Positions 24,090-33,318 of a stretch of DNA of 64,000 bases are shown in pieces. This DNA comes from VXMO01 sp034422835 (GTDB lineage: Bacteria > Chloroflexota > Dehalococcoidia > UBA6926), in assembly GCA_034422835.1 (NCBI GenBank), contig DAOUJJ010000004.1, forward strand, positions 1 through 64,000, written 5' to 3'. Made by a program: the position numbers and the translations under genes. The notes under the pieces are model-generated. The model saw nothing but the letters and a program-made list of their open reading frames with translations. It was not told the DNA's origin and searched no databases. Within the stretch, counting starts at the first letter, position 1. Each line of letters opens with the position of its first letter.

Positions 24090-25648
24090 GTATCCCGCAG
24101 CGTACATACGTCTATCTCGCGGCCTTTGTTGCATTTGAGATCCTGCTGCAGGGCGCGTACGGCCTCGCGACGGATGTCGCTTACTCGCTGGGGATGTTCA
24201 CAATCGGAATAAACCCAGAACCCACCTGGATCGCCATGATCATCGTCGCCCTCCCCGTATGGCTTGCCCATGAGTTCCTCCTGCGCCGCGCCGCCAACAA
24301 CCAGCCTGAGGAAGCGGGCTCCGTTCTCCGCAAGCTCTACGTCCACGGCGTGCTTGCCCTCGCCGCCCTCTATGTCTTCTTTGGCTGCATACAGATTGTT
24401 GAAGATATAGTCGGCGACTTCGACGGGTTGGAGCACATCGGCGGCGTCCTTGCCGCTGCAGGCCTGTGGTACTACCTTTGGCGGCGTGAAAACCTCGAAG
24501 GCCAGCCCACTCCACGTGCCCAGACTGTCAGGCGTTGGCGTATCTACGGACTGAGCGTCGTCTTTCTCACCGCCGCCACCGCCGCCACCTTCTGGATCGC
24601 CAACGGAGTTCTCTACGCCGTCTATGATCTTGTTTTCGATGCAGCAGATACCTTGATCACCGCGGATGACTTTCTGGACCCCTTCCGCACCGCTGCCGGC
24701 TGGGCGATTGTCGGAGTCATCGCATGGGTTGTCCAATGGCGCGCCGTTGCCACCACTGATGAAGGATCCGTCCTCCGGAAGGTCTACTTATATGGCTTTG
24801 CCTTCATCGGTGGCGCGTCCCTGGCGCTCTGGGGCACGGCTGCCACCATCTACATCGTCATTGCCCAACTTGTCGGGGCGGACGATACAACAACGGCAGT
24901 CGCCTATTTCCGGCAGTTCATCCTGCCCGTCGTCGGCCTCCTCATCGGGTTCGCTCTGCTCGCCTACCACTGGTCCATCCTGCGCCGCGACGCCGCCCGC
25001 AAACTTCCCTCCCCCCAGACCTCGCCCGTCATTCCCGCGGAAGCGGGAATCCAGTCTCCGTCCGAAGGGCGGCTCGCAGACACCTTCAAATACATCATGT
25101 CCGCCGTGGGCCTCATCGCCCTCGTTCCCGGCCTCATGGCCCTGCTTATGGCGCTCCTTGTTCCCCTTGTCAGCGACAGTTTCTTTGCCTCAAACAATGA
25201 ACAGGAGGAGTTCCTCGCCGTCGCTCTTACCATGATCATCGTTGGCGCGCCTCTCTGGGCCGCCTTCTGGTGGCGCGTCATAAGAGCCGATCCGCACAGC
25301 CTCGTCCGCCGCATCTATCTCTACCTTGCCCTCATCGCGCTTGGAGGCACGTGGCTCTTCACCCTTGTCGCGCTCATCGCCGCCGTCCTCACCGAGATCC
25401 TTGGGCAGGGGTCCGGCTTCCTCGACGACACCCTTATCCCGGGCCTCTCAATCGTCATTCCCGCCGCCGCTTTCTTCTCCTACCACGTCATCATTCTCCG
25501 CGACGACTCCCGCCGCACCCCTCATGTCATTCCGAGCGCAGCCGAGGAATCCGAAGCCGCGGCTGCGCAACCGGCCCCCGACCTTACCCACAACACCATC
25601 CCCGGCCCCCCATACATCCTCCCCAACTGGAAACCTCCACGCAGCTAA
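24086..25648 (+). CDS. Polytopic membrane protein, DUF5671-like repeats, with repeat-derived insertions
   Basis: 520 residues with about twelve hydrophobic segments arranged as repeated units of roughly 90-120 residues (for example YVYLAAFVAFEILLQGAYGL, YLYGFAFIGGASLALWG, YLYLALIALGGTWLF), each followed by a charged loop with S-V-L-R-K or S-L-V-R-R. This resembles DUF5671 proteins. Two loops contain translated dispersed repeats: SPVIPAEAGIQSPS (R1 at 25027-25054) and HVIPSAAEESEAA (R3 at 25525-25555). Function unknown. Confidence 0.75.
   Translation: MSIPQRTYVYLAAFVAFEILLQGAYGLATDVAYSLGMFTIGINPEPTWIAMIIVALPVWLAHEFLLRRAANNQPEEAGSVLRKLYVHGVLALAALYVFFGCIQIVEDIVGDFDGLEHIGGVLAAAGLWYYLWRRENLEGQPTPRAQTVRRWRIYGLSVVFLTAATAATFWIANGVLYAVYDLVFDAADTLITADDFLDPFRTAAGWAIVGVIAWVVQWRAVATTDEGSVLRKVYLYGFAFIGGASLALWGTAATIYIVIAQLVGADDTTTAVAYFRQFILPVVGLLIGFALLAYHWSILRRDAARKLPSPQTSPVIPAEAGIQSPSEGRLADTFKYIMSAVGLIALVPGLMALLMALLVPLVSDSFFASNNEQEEFLAVALTMIIVGAPLWAAFWWRVIRADPHSLVRRIYLYLALIALGGTWLFTLVALIAAVLTEILGQGSGFLDDTLIPGLSIVIPAAAFFSYHVIILRDDSRRTPHVIPSAAEESEAAAAQPAPDLTHNTIPGPPYILPNWKPPRS
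25027..25054. repeat. R1 repeat inside a coding sequence
   Basis: CGTCATTCCCGCGGAAGCGG followed by GAATCCAG, in frame within the 24086-25648 gene, encoding VIPAEAGIQ in a loop between membrane segments. Confidence 0.85.
25525..25555. repeat. R3 repeat inside a coding sequence
   Basis: GTCATTCCGAGCGCAGCCGA followed by GGAATCCGAAG, in frame near the C terminus of the 24086-25648 gene, encoding VIPSAAEESEA. Confidence 0.85.
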
Positions 25649-25736
25649 CCCCAGAAAGCCGTACAGACCCCCACGCCCGAACGCGGAAGCCGGACTGAAC
25701 CGGCCAGCCAAAGCCGGATCGCGAGCTTAAAAGCAT

Positions 25737-25765
25737 TTGACACCATCGGTATGCATGGGTATCGT
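25737..25765 (+). promoter_or_regulatory. Probable sigma-70 promoter of dgt-dnaG-rpoD
   Basis: TTGACA at 25737-25742, 17-bp spacer, TATCGT at 25760-25765, followed by a 5' leader of about 30 nt to the GTG start of dgt. Confidence 0.5.
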
Positions 25766-25800
25766 TGTCCGTGAACCCTTGACAGGGGCTATTTTTATTT

Positions 25801-26892
25801 GTGAACGATCATCACATTCGCCTGCGCCTTGAACAGCTGGAAGAGCAGACGCTCTCCCCATTCGCTCAACTCAGCCGCAATTCCCGGGGCAGGCGCATCC
25901 CTGAAGAGCCCTCCTTCATGAGGACCGAGTTCCAGAGGGACCGCGACCGCGTCATTCATTCAAAGGCATTTCGACGCCTCAAGCACAAGACACAGGTCTT
26001 TATTGCCCCCCTGAGCGATCACTTTTCGACGCGCATCTCGCACACCATTGAGGTCGCCCAGATCGCCCGCTCCATCGCCCGCGCGCTCCGTCTTAACGAA
26101 GACCTCACTGAAGCCATTGCGCTTGCCCACGACCTCGGCCACACGCCATTCGGCCACCTTGGAGAAGAGTTCTTCACTGAACGAATCCCCGGCGGCTTCC
26201 GCCACGCCGAGCAGAGTCTTCGCGTCGTGGATGTGCTGGAAAAGGACGGGCAGGGACTCAACCTGACATGGGAAGTCCGGCAGGGCATCCTCAAACATTC
26301 CAAGGGGCGTGGGGGCTTGCAGCCCACCCAGGAGTCCGGTGACGACCTATCCCTTGAGGCTGACATCTGCCGCTTGAGCGATGCGATTGCCTATGTCAAC
26401 CACGATCTCGGTGATGCCATTCGCGCCGGTTTTATCCGCGCGGATGACATCCCGGCGCACGTGCGTGAAACACTTGGAGAGCGCCACGCAGAGCGCCTGA
26501 ATACCATCATCGCTGATTTGGTTGAAACATCCTGGCCCGTGACCGGCGAGGTCCCTTCTGTGAACGGGCACAATCCTCGGCCGGATATCGTGATGAGTCA
26601 ACCTGTGTTGCGGGCCGTCATCGATCTGCGAGAGTTCCTCTTTGACAACGTCTATCTCGTCGCCGCCCGTAATCAGAATGAAGAGCCTCTCCGCATCCTT
26701 GAGACGCTGTGGGACGCATTCACAAACTCGCCTGAACTGATCCCCGAGGGCTATGCGCAACCCGAGGATGATGCGCCGCGCCGCGCCGTCGACTATATCT
26801 CCGGCATGACGGACCAGTTCGCCGCGAGAGCTGCCGAGGACCTGCGTGCCGGGCGCGTTCCCACCACGCCATTGGCGGAGGTGGCGCTATGA
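25801..26892 (+). CDS. dgt: dGTP triphosphohydrolase-like HD-domain protein
   Basis: 363 residues. HD-domain ligands: the His in ISHTIEVAQIAR near residue 80 and the HD pair in ALAHDLGHTPFGHLGEE near 115. The N-terminal RTEFQRDRDRVIHSKAFRRL and KTQVF are conserved in the dGTPase-like family, which hydrolyses dNTPs to nucleoside and triphosphate. The GTG start at 25801 has no clear ribosome-binding site. The stop codon overlaps the dnaG start (ATGA). The dgt-dnaG-rpoD order is the macromolecular-synthesis arrangement seen in several phyla. Confidence 0.9.
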   Translation: MNDHHIRLRLEQLEEQTLSPFAQLSRNSRGRRIPEEPSFMRTEFQRDRDRVIHSKAFRRLKHKTQVFIAPLSDHFSTRISHTIEVAQIARSIARALRLNEDLTEAIALAHDLGHTPFGHLGEEFFTERIPGGFRHAEQSLRVVDVLEKDGQGLNLTWEVRQGILKHSKGRGGLQPTQESGDDLSLEADICRLSDAIAYVNHDLGDAIRAGFIRADDIPAHVRETLGERHAERLNTIIADLVETSWPVTGEVPSVNGHNPRPDIVMSQPVLRAVIDLREFLFDNVYLVAARNQNEEPLRILETLWDAFTNSPELIPEGYAQPEDDAPRRAVDYISGMTDQFAARAAEDLRAGRVPTTPLAEVAL

Positions 26893-28799
26893 CCGTCGTT
26901 GATGACGTCAAGGCCCGCACGGACATCGTTGACCTTATCCAGTCGCGCGTGCCGCTCCAAAAGGCAGGACGCAATTTCAAGGCGAACTGCCCGTTCCACA
27001 ATGAAAAGACGCCGTCGTTCATCGTCTTCCCGGAGCGTGGCACATGGCACTGTTTCGGCGCGTGCGGCACCGGTGGTGACGTCTTCTCCTTCATCCAGCG
27101 CGCGGACAATCTGACCTTCTCGGAGGCGCTGTCCAGATTGGCGGAGCGCGCGGGCGTCACCATTCCTGACACCCGCAGGCAAGATGAGAGTCAACGGAAA
27201 CAGAACGATGTTCTCTACACCGCTCTCCAGAGCGCCGCCGACTACTTCCATCGCATCCTTGTCCACTCTCCCGCCGGTGAGCAGGCTCGCCGTTACCTAC
27301 AGCAGCGGGGCATTAGCGATGAGACCATCAATGATTTCCAGCTCGGCATGGCGCCGAAAGCATGGGAAGCTTTGAAAGGCCACCTCTCCGACCTAGGCCA
27401 CACCGAAGAGCAGCTTCTGCAAGCCGGCCTTGTTATCGAACGCGACGGCGACAGCGAAGGCGCGTATGACCGTTTCCGTGAACGCCTCATGTTCCCGATT
27501 CGTGATGGAAAAGGCCGCGTTATCGGTTTCGGTGCTCGCGCCCTTGACGACTCGCAGCCCAAGTATCTGAACTCGCCACAGACGCCGCTTTTCGACAAGA
27601 GCCGCGCGCTCTTTGCCATCGACCGCGCCGAGCAGGCCATCCGCGCCGAGGGCGAGGTCGTCCTCGTTGAAGGCTACATGGACGCCTTGCAGGCCCACCA
27701 GGCCGGCTTCAGCAACGTCGTCGCCATCATGGGCACCGCCCTTACCGAGCGACAGGTGAGCCTCGTCCGCAACATGGCCCGCCGCTACGCTCTCGCCCTT
27801 GATCCTGACACCGCCGGTGAAGAGGCCACGCGCCGCAGCCTTGAGGGGGCCTTTGACATCTTTCGGCGTGAAGTCGTGCGTGTCTCAAACTCCGCCGTCC
27901 CCATGGGCGTCCGGCGTGAACTGCCCAAGCTCCGCATCATCACCCTGCCGCCTGATCGTGACCCGGACGATGTCATCCGCAACGATCCCGATGACTGGCG
28001 CGCGCGTGTTGAAGAGGCCACCCCCATCCTTGACTATCTCATCCAGCGTGAAGCTGCCCGGCCTGAGGTTGTCACGCCGGAGGGACGGCTTGAAACCGTC
28101 AATCGTATCTTCCCGCTCATCACCGCCCTCGATAACCCGTTTGAGCAGCAACAAGCGTTCAGCAGCCTTGCTTCTGCCCTCAAGATCGAGGAACGTACCC
28201 TTGAGGCCGCCGTCGGACGACCCGAGCGGCGACAGCAGCGCCCCCGCCGTCAGGACGGAGGCTACCGTCCGACGCCTGCTCAGAACGGCGATGCGGCGGC
28301 CATCGGCGCAGACGCCCTCAACGAAGACCGCGCCGATTCTATCGAACGACAACTCCTTGCTCTTATCCTCACGTATGACAACGAGATCTTTGACGCATGG
28401 CAGCGCCTTGACCTGCCCGAAGTCCCGCCCCACTTCTTCTGGAACCCGGAGTACCGCGACCTGTGGCAGATTCTCAACACCGCCGATGCGGTCACACGTG
28501 CTGAGGTCCTGGTCAGCCCGTACGCAGATGAACTCCGAACCGACATCCGGGCCCCCCTTGACCGTCGCGGTCAATCAAAGGCCCTCAGTGATGTCGTCCG
28601 TGGCATGTGGGAGCGCCAACTCAAGAAGGATGAGCTTGAGGCCGCGGAGGCCGTTGCATCGCTCGCTGAAGAAGACGGCGCGGCGGCAGATGCCCTGCAG
28701 GCCATCACCGATGAGATGAGAGCGCAATTCGCTGAACGAATCGAACAACTGCGCGCCGTCCAATACGGCGCCTGGAACCGCAACACCCGCAACGTATAG
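26889..28799 (+). CDS. dnaG: DNA primase
   Basis: 636 residues. N-terminal CHC2 zinc finger (CPFHNEKTPSF, then WHCFGACGTGGD), the primase catalytic core with YLNSPQTPLFDKS near 225, and a Toprim motif VVLVEGYMDALQAHQAGF near 255 followed by GTALT. The C terminus after ~residue 440 is a low-complexity linker and then a helical DnaB-interaction-like region. It makes RNA primers at the replication fork. Translation is coupled to dgt by the 4-bp overlap, and rpoD follows 33 bp later. Confidence 0.96.
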   Translation: MTVVDDVKARTDIVDLIQSRVPLQKAGRNFKANCPFHNEKTPSFIVFPERGTWHCFGACGTGGDVFSFIQRADNLTFSEALSRLAERAGVTIPDTRRQDESQRKQNDVLYTALQSAADYFHRILVHSPAGEQARRYLQQRGISDETINDFQLGMAPKAWEALKGHLSDLGHTEEQLLQAGLVIERDGDSEGAYDRFRERLMFPIRDGKGRVIGFGARALDDSQPKYLNSPQTPLFDKSRALFAIDRAEQAIRAEGEVVLVEGYMDALQAHQAGFSNVVAIMGTALTERQVSLVRNMARRYALALDPDTAGEEATRRSLEGAFDIFRREVVRVSNSAVPMGVRRELPKLRIITLPPDRDPDDVIRNDPDDWRARVEEATPILDYLIQREAARPEVVTPEGRLETVNRIFPLITALDNPFEQQQAFSSLASALKIEERTLEAAVGRPERRQQRPRRQDGGYRPTPAQNGDAAAIGADALNEDRADSIERQLLALILTYDNEIFDAWQRLDLPEVPPHFFWNPEYRDLWQILNTADAVTRAEVLVSPYADELRTDIRAPLDRRGQSKALSDVVRGMWERQLKKDELEAAEAVASLAEEDGAAADALQAITDEMRAQFAERIEQLRAVQYGAWNRNTRNV

Positions 28800-28832
28800 A
28801 ACGCCCACAACGTATAGAACGGAGGAAGAAGT

Positions 28833-30338
28833 ATGACCTGGCAATCCGGCGTGATCAACCTCGGCGATGACGAGGCCGGCTCCATTTCCCAAAAGGTGGC
28901 AAACGGTGTCGTCACCCTCGACCCCTCAGCATCCTCGGCCCTGCTAAGAGCCTTGCCGAACGGCGCAAAGCCGGAAGAGGACTGGCCGGCATCCCGCGAA
29001 GAGTGGGCGGAGGCTCAGCGCATTGAAGCAGAAGCTGAGGCGGAGCTTGCGGATGCTGAATCGCTCGACGATCCCGTGCGCATGTACCTGCGCGAAATCG
29101 GCCGCGTCGATCTCCTCAACGCCCGCCAGGAAAAGAACCTCGCCCGCAAGGCCGAGGGGTGGAAACAGCTCCACGAGCTTGAGTTCCAGATCCGCCAAAC
29201 AACGGGGCGCAACGCCTCCATCGCCGACACCTCCATACACCTTCTCAATAAACTTGCCACACACTGTGAACTCGCCAATGTCATCATTGAGCACCTGGAA
29301 CTTGAGACACCATGCACCCTCCTTACGCTCAAGGAATCTCCTGAGGTTCAGAAGACCATCGACATCGAGATGCACCACGAACTCGCAGAGGAATTCGCCA
29401 ACAAACTCGGACGCGAACCCGAGGACGTTGAGCGAGAGATCATCGAATTCTCTCTACAGCGGTGGCTTCTCCCCACCCCCATCGTTCGCGCATTCGCTCC
29501 GTCCCTCACGCTTGAGACCATCCCGTTCTTCCTCTCCACACATAACATCCACGAAGCCGTTGAAATGACCCTGGACGAATGTCGCGAGTACCTCGATGAA
29601 ATCCGCCGCGACGGTGAGATGGCGCAGCGGCGCATGACGGAGGCCAACCTGCGTCTCGTTGTCAGCGTCGCCAAGAAATACATCGGCCGCGGCATGAACC
29701 TGCTTGATCTCGTGCAGGAGGGCAACATCGGCCTCATCCGCGCCGTTGAGAAGTTCGACTACCGCAAGGGTTTCAAGTTCTCCACCTATGCCACGTGGTG
29801 GATCAGGCAGGCCATCACCCGGTCCATCGCGGACCAGGCCCGCACCATTCGCATCCCCGTCCACATGGTGGAGACCATCAACAAGCTCCTCCGTGAAAAC
29901 CGCCGCCTCGTGCAGGAACTCGGGCGTGAGCCGACCACCGAGGAGATCGCCGAGCAGATGGAGATCACGCCGGACCGCGTCCGCGAGATTCTCAAGATTT
30001 CACAGGAGCCGGTCTCCCTTGAAACGCCCATCGGTGAAGAGGAAGACTCCCACCTTGGCGATTTCATCGAGGACAAGGCCGCGCTTGCCCCGGCGGATGC
30101 CGCCTCCTACCAGCTCCTCAAGGAACAGATTGGCAGCGTGCTCGATACGCTCAGCGGGCGCGAACGCCGCGTCCTTCAACTGCGCTTCGGCCTCGACGAC
30201 GGCCGCAGCCGCACGCTGGAAGAGGTTGGACGTGAGTTCAGCGTCACGCGTGAGCGCATTCGCCAGATTGAGGCCAAGGCCTTGCGCAAGCTCCGCCATC
30301 CCACGCGCAGCCGCCGCCTCCGCGACTTCCTCGCGTAA
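28833..30338 (+). CDS. rpoD: Primary sigma factor (sigma-70/SigA)
   Basis: 501 residues. Region 1.2 DDPVRMYLREIGRVDLLNAR near residue 78, region 2 with NLLDLVQEGNIGLIRAVEKF and FSTYATWWIRQAITR (-10 recognition), region 3, and region 4 RERRVLQLRFGLDDG and TRERIRQIEAKALRKLR (-35 helix-turn-helix). A GGAGGAAG ribosome-binding site precedes the ATG. The promoters noted in this window with TTGACA-like boxes are consistent with this factor. Confidence 0.97.
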   Translation: MTWQSGVINLGDDEAGSISQKVANGVVTLDPSASSALLRALPNGAKPEEDWPASREEWAEAQRIEAEAEAELADAESLDDPVRMYLREIGRVDLLNARQEKNLARKAEGWKQLHELEFQIRQTTGRNASIADTSIHLLNKLATHCELANVIIEHLELETPCTLLTLKESPEVQKTIDIEMHHELAEEFANKLGREPEDVEREIIEFSLQRWLLPTPIVRAFAPSLTLETIPFFLSTHNIHEAVEMTLDECREYLDEIRRDGEMAQRRMTEANLRLVVSVAKKYIGRGMNLLDLVQEGNIGLIRAVEKFDYRKGFKFSTYATWWIRQAITRSIADQARTIRIPVHMVETINKLLRENRRLVQELGREPTTEEIAEQMEITPDRVREILKISQEPVSLETPIGEEEDSHLGDFIEDKAALAPADAASYQLLKEQIGSVLDTLSGRERRVLQLRFGLDDGRSRTLEEVGREFSVTRERIRQIEAKALRKLRHPTRSRRLRDFLA

Positions 30339-30397
30339 CGCCCAACGTCAGAACCGTATCCCTAAGCGGGGACTGCAAGTAGTTGTTGGCGGCGGCC

Positions 30398-31579
30398 CTA
30401 GCGGCTCCCGCCCAGTGACCGGACACGCCGAACGATCTCCGGCAGGGTTTCAAGCACGCGGTCTACGTCCGCATCGGTGTTGTCGCGCCCCAGTGTGAGA
30501 CGCAGGCTGTTGCGTGCCAGTTCATGCGGCTTTCCCATCGCGATTAGGACGTGCGAGGGATCGATGGAGCCGGAGGTGCATGCGCTGCCGGATGAGGCGG
30601 CGATTCCCGTTATGTCAAGATTGATGAGGACGGATTCGATCTCGACGCCGGCGAATGAAATGTTGACGTTGTTGGGCATGCGGCGAGGGTCGCCGAGCGG
30701 CGGGCCGTTGAGGTGAGCATCGGGAATCGTTGAGAGGATGCTCTTGCCCAGGCGGCCGGAGAGCCTGCCGATGTTCGGAGTTATCTCTGCTCGCGCGCTT
30801 TCTGCCATTTCGAGGGCGAGGCCGGTTCCAACGATACCGGCCGTGTTTTCCGTGCCCGCGCGTCGATTGCGTTCCTGGCTGCCGCCCATCGTCTGTGGCT
30901 GGAACGGCGCGTCGCGGTCCAGGAACAGGACGCCGACGCCCTTGGGACCGTGGAACTTGTGGGCAGAGAGGCTCAGCATATCGACGCCGAGTTCCTCTAC
31001 ATCAAGGCTCAGATAGCCCGCACCCTGCACGGCGTCCGTATGGAAGACGATGCGATGCCCATGCCTTTCCTGCGCATCGTGAACAACGGCGGAGATCTCG
31101 GGAATCGGCTGGATCGTGCCGGTCTCGTTGTTGACGTACATGATGGTGACGAGAATCGTTTCAGGCGTGATGGCCTCGGCAACCTGCTCGGCTGAGATGA
31201 CACCCTCGCCATCGGGTTTCAGATACGTCACGGAGAATCCTGCGTTGTTCTCAAGCCACTCACAGGTATGAATAACGGCGTGGTGCTCGCTGGCTGACGT
31301 GATGATGTGGCTGCCGTGCTGCTTCAGGGCGTAGGCCGCCCCGCGGATCGCCATGTTGTCGGAATCGGTGCCGCCGCCGGTGAAGATGATATCGCCGTTG
31401 CGCGTATTGAGGACTCCGGCGACCTGATCACGGGCCGCGTCGATGGCGCGGGCGGCGTCCTGCCCCAGCCCGTAGATGCTGGAGGGGTTGCCGTACTGCC
31501 CGGTGAAGTAGGGGAGCATGGCCTCAACGACGCGGGGATCAACGGGCGTCGTCGCCGCATGATCAAGATAAATAGCCAT
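30398..31579 (-). CDS. iscS: Cysteine desulfurase, IscS/NifS family
   Basis: 393 residues from the ATG at 31579 (MAIYLDHAATTPV), the conserved family start; the frame is open upstream but carries no homology. PLP-binding Lys in SLSAHKFHGPKGVG near residue 204 and the catalytic Cys in SSGSACTSGS near 328. It removes sulfur from cysteine for iron-sulfur clusters and thiolated cofactors. Convergent with rpoD. No IscU or MnmA gene is adjacent. Confidence 0.94.
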   Translation of the reverse strand: MAIYLDHAATTPVDPRVVEAMLPYFTGQYGNPSSIYGLGQDAARAIDAARDQVAGVLNTRNGDIIFTGGGTDSDNMAIRGAAYALKQHGSHIITSASEHHAVIHTCEWLENNAGFSVTYLKPDGEGVISAEQVAEAITPETILVTIMYVNNETGTIQPIPEISAVVHDAQERHGHRIVFHTDAVQGAGYLSLDVEELGVDMLSLSAHKFHGPKGVGVLFLDRDAPFQPQTMGGSQERNRRAGTENTAGIVGTGLALEMAESARAEITPNIGRLSGRLGKSILSTIPDAHLNGPPLGDPRRMPNNVNISFAGVEIESVLINLDITGIAASSGSACTSGSIDPSHVLIAMGKPHELARNSLRLTLGRDNTDADVDRVLETLPEIVRRVRSLGGSR

Positions 31580-31686
31580 GTGGACAGTATAGGCTGTGGG
31601 GGCACCACGTTTTGATGCTGGAAACTGTGGTTGTGATACGATAAGACACCTGTTCGCCATTAAGGAATCCAAGTGGAGAATGTGTA

Positions 31687-33318
31687 GTGGCAGGCATTGA
31701 CGAGAAGACCATGAACGGCTACATCGCCGAGGCCATGGAGTTGCGGGCCCCACCCAAATGGGAAGTCAGCCCTGAGCAGCACGGCCAGGCCCGGCGTGGC
31801 GCCACAACCCCGGATATCGTCGTGCGGATGCCCTACGGTCTGCGGACCATCATCGAAACGGAGTACAACGATCCCGCGATTGGCGACGCCAAGACGCGTC
31901 TTGGATACGAATTCAAGGACGACACGCTACCGATGAAAAGCGTGATTGCGCTCGGAATCCCACGCGAACTGGGAGAGATGGGCCACGCGGAGCGCAGGGC
32001 GGCATTGGCATCGGATGATCCGCGGTTCCTCATGCAAGTCGTGACCGGAAAGTCAGAGGATGACCCGGACATCACTATCACTCCCGCCATACCCGTCCCC
32101 GTCTCGCTGCGCGATGTCGTCCAATACGCTTGGCTGGTCGCGATTCCTGAACCGTACACCAGGCAGTTGCTCAAAGAAGTCGTAGCAAAACTCGAGGCCG
32201 CAAAGGCGCAGTTGACGCGTCTTCTGAAAGACGAAACTGCGCTCTCAACGCAGGCGCGGCTTATCCGCGAGTATGGCAACCACGCGAGCGAGAACGGGCT
32301 CGAAAGCGCGGCGGGCAACGTCGTGGGCACGCTGGCCAGCATGTTCCAGCTCCACATGAATCTCAAGCGATGGGGCGCGCTCGAGGACTTGCGCGACCTC
32401 GGCGCCCAGGAGTTCTGGCAACCAATGGCACCGTATGAGGGCATTCCGCGTGTCATCGCCAAGGAGTGGCGCAAGGTTGAGGAGATCGATTACAAACCGC
32501 TGTCCACCATCTCCGCCGGAATGCTGGAGGATGAGGATTTGGGGCCGCAGCTTGGCGGCATCCTGCGGGCGCTCCTCGAAACAATGGGCCAAGCCATTCG
32601 GCCCGGCATCAGCGAGACCACCAACATCTCCGCCGAAATCTGGCAGGCGCTGATACCGGATCGTGACGAGCGCGCCGCGTACTACACGAAGCCCGCCACC
32701 GCCGAACTGCTTGCCAACATGACCACCGTCCGCCTCGAATCGCCCGCCACCGCGCGGTACAACGAAATCTGCGCGGGAACCGGAACGCTGGCCCGCGCCA
32801 CCGAGGAAAACATCCGCTTTCGGCACTATGCGGCGACGGAGGACAAGACCAGCATCCACGCTGAACGGATGGAAAACTACATTCAATTGACAGACATCAA
32901 TCCCCAATCGACGTCGGTAGCAACGGCAAGCATGACCGCCCTTGAACCGGGAACTCCTTTTGAATCCAGCGCGATCTTTGCTATCACATCACCCGGTGGA
33001 TCACTGAATTTCCTGATGAAAAAGGGCGTGTCCGATATGGGGCAGGCGCTCATCGGACGGAATGGCGCTTCTGCAGAGGCTCTTGTTTTGGATCAGGCGA
33101 CAGTCGGAATTTGCCTTAACAATGACCCGTACTTCCGCGCGCGAGGTGGCGCGGCCAACCCAACCCCAAGCGCCAGGATGCAAGCATTCCGGCGCCGTGC
33201 TGACCGTTACCAAAAGGGCGTCGCGAATGGTCAAGCAGGGCTGGCCACGTTTATGCATGTCATTGAGCATGAACTGCTTGCGTGGGGAGAGCCCCGCACG
33301 GTAAAGTCCTGCCTCTGA
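31687..33318 (+). CDS. Large DNA methyltransferase, N-terminal part (frame interrupted)
   Basis: 543 residues before a frameshift. Residues ~38-75 (TPDIVVRMPYG, then TIIETEYNDPAIGDAKTRLG) resemble a PD-(D/E)xK nuclease core. The methyltransferase core follows: AYYTKPATAELLANM near 340, SAM motif I EICAGTGTLARA near 362, and motif IV LNNDPYF near 485. That fits an N6-adenine methyltransferase of type I/IIG style, perhaps with a fused nuclease. At about 33300 the frame shifts by -1; the continuation is the next entry. GTG start at 31687 with a GGAGA ribosome-binding site. Confidence 0.72.
   Translation: MAGIDEKTMNGYIAEAMELRAPPKWEVSPEQHGQARRGATTPDIVVRMPYGLRTIIETEYNDPAIGDAKTRLGYEFKDDTLPMKSVIALGIPRELGEMGHAERRAALASDDPRFLMQVVTGKSEDDPDITITPAIPVPVSLRDVVQYAWLVAIPEPYTRQLLKEVVAKLEAAKAQLTRLLKDETALSTQARLIREYGNHASENGLESAAGNVVGTLASMFQLHMNLKRWGALEDLRDLGAQEFWQPMAPYEGIPRVIAKEWRKVEEIDYKPLSTISAGMLEDEDLGPQLGGILRALLETMGQAIRPGISETTNISAEIWQALIPDRDERAAYYTKPATAELLANMTTVRLESPATARYNEICAGTGTLARATEENIRFRHYAATEDKTSIHAERMENYIQLTDINPQSTSVATASMTALEPGTPFESSAIFAITSPGGSLNFLMKKGVSDMGQALIGRNGASAEALVLDQATVGICLNNDPYFRARGGAANPTPSARMQAFRRRADRYQKGVANGQAGLATFMHVIEHELLAWGEPRTVKSCL

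Noticed and set aside
33282..33318. Programmed -1 ribosomal frameshift in the methyltransferase gene
   Set aside because: No classical slippery heptamer or downstream pseudoknot is evident at 33300; mutation or sequencing error is simpler.
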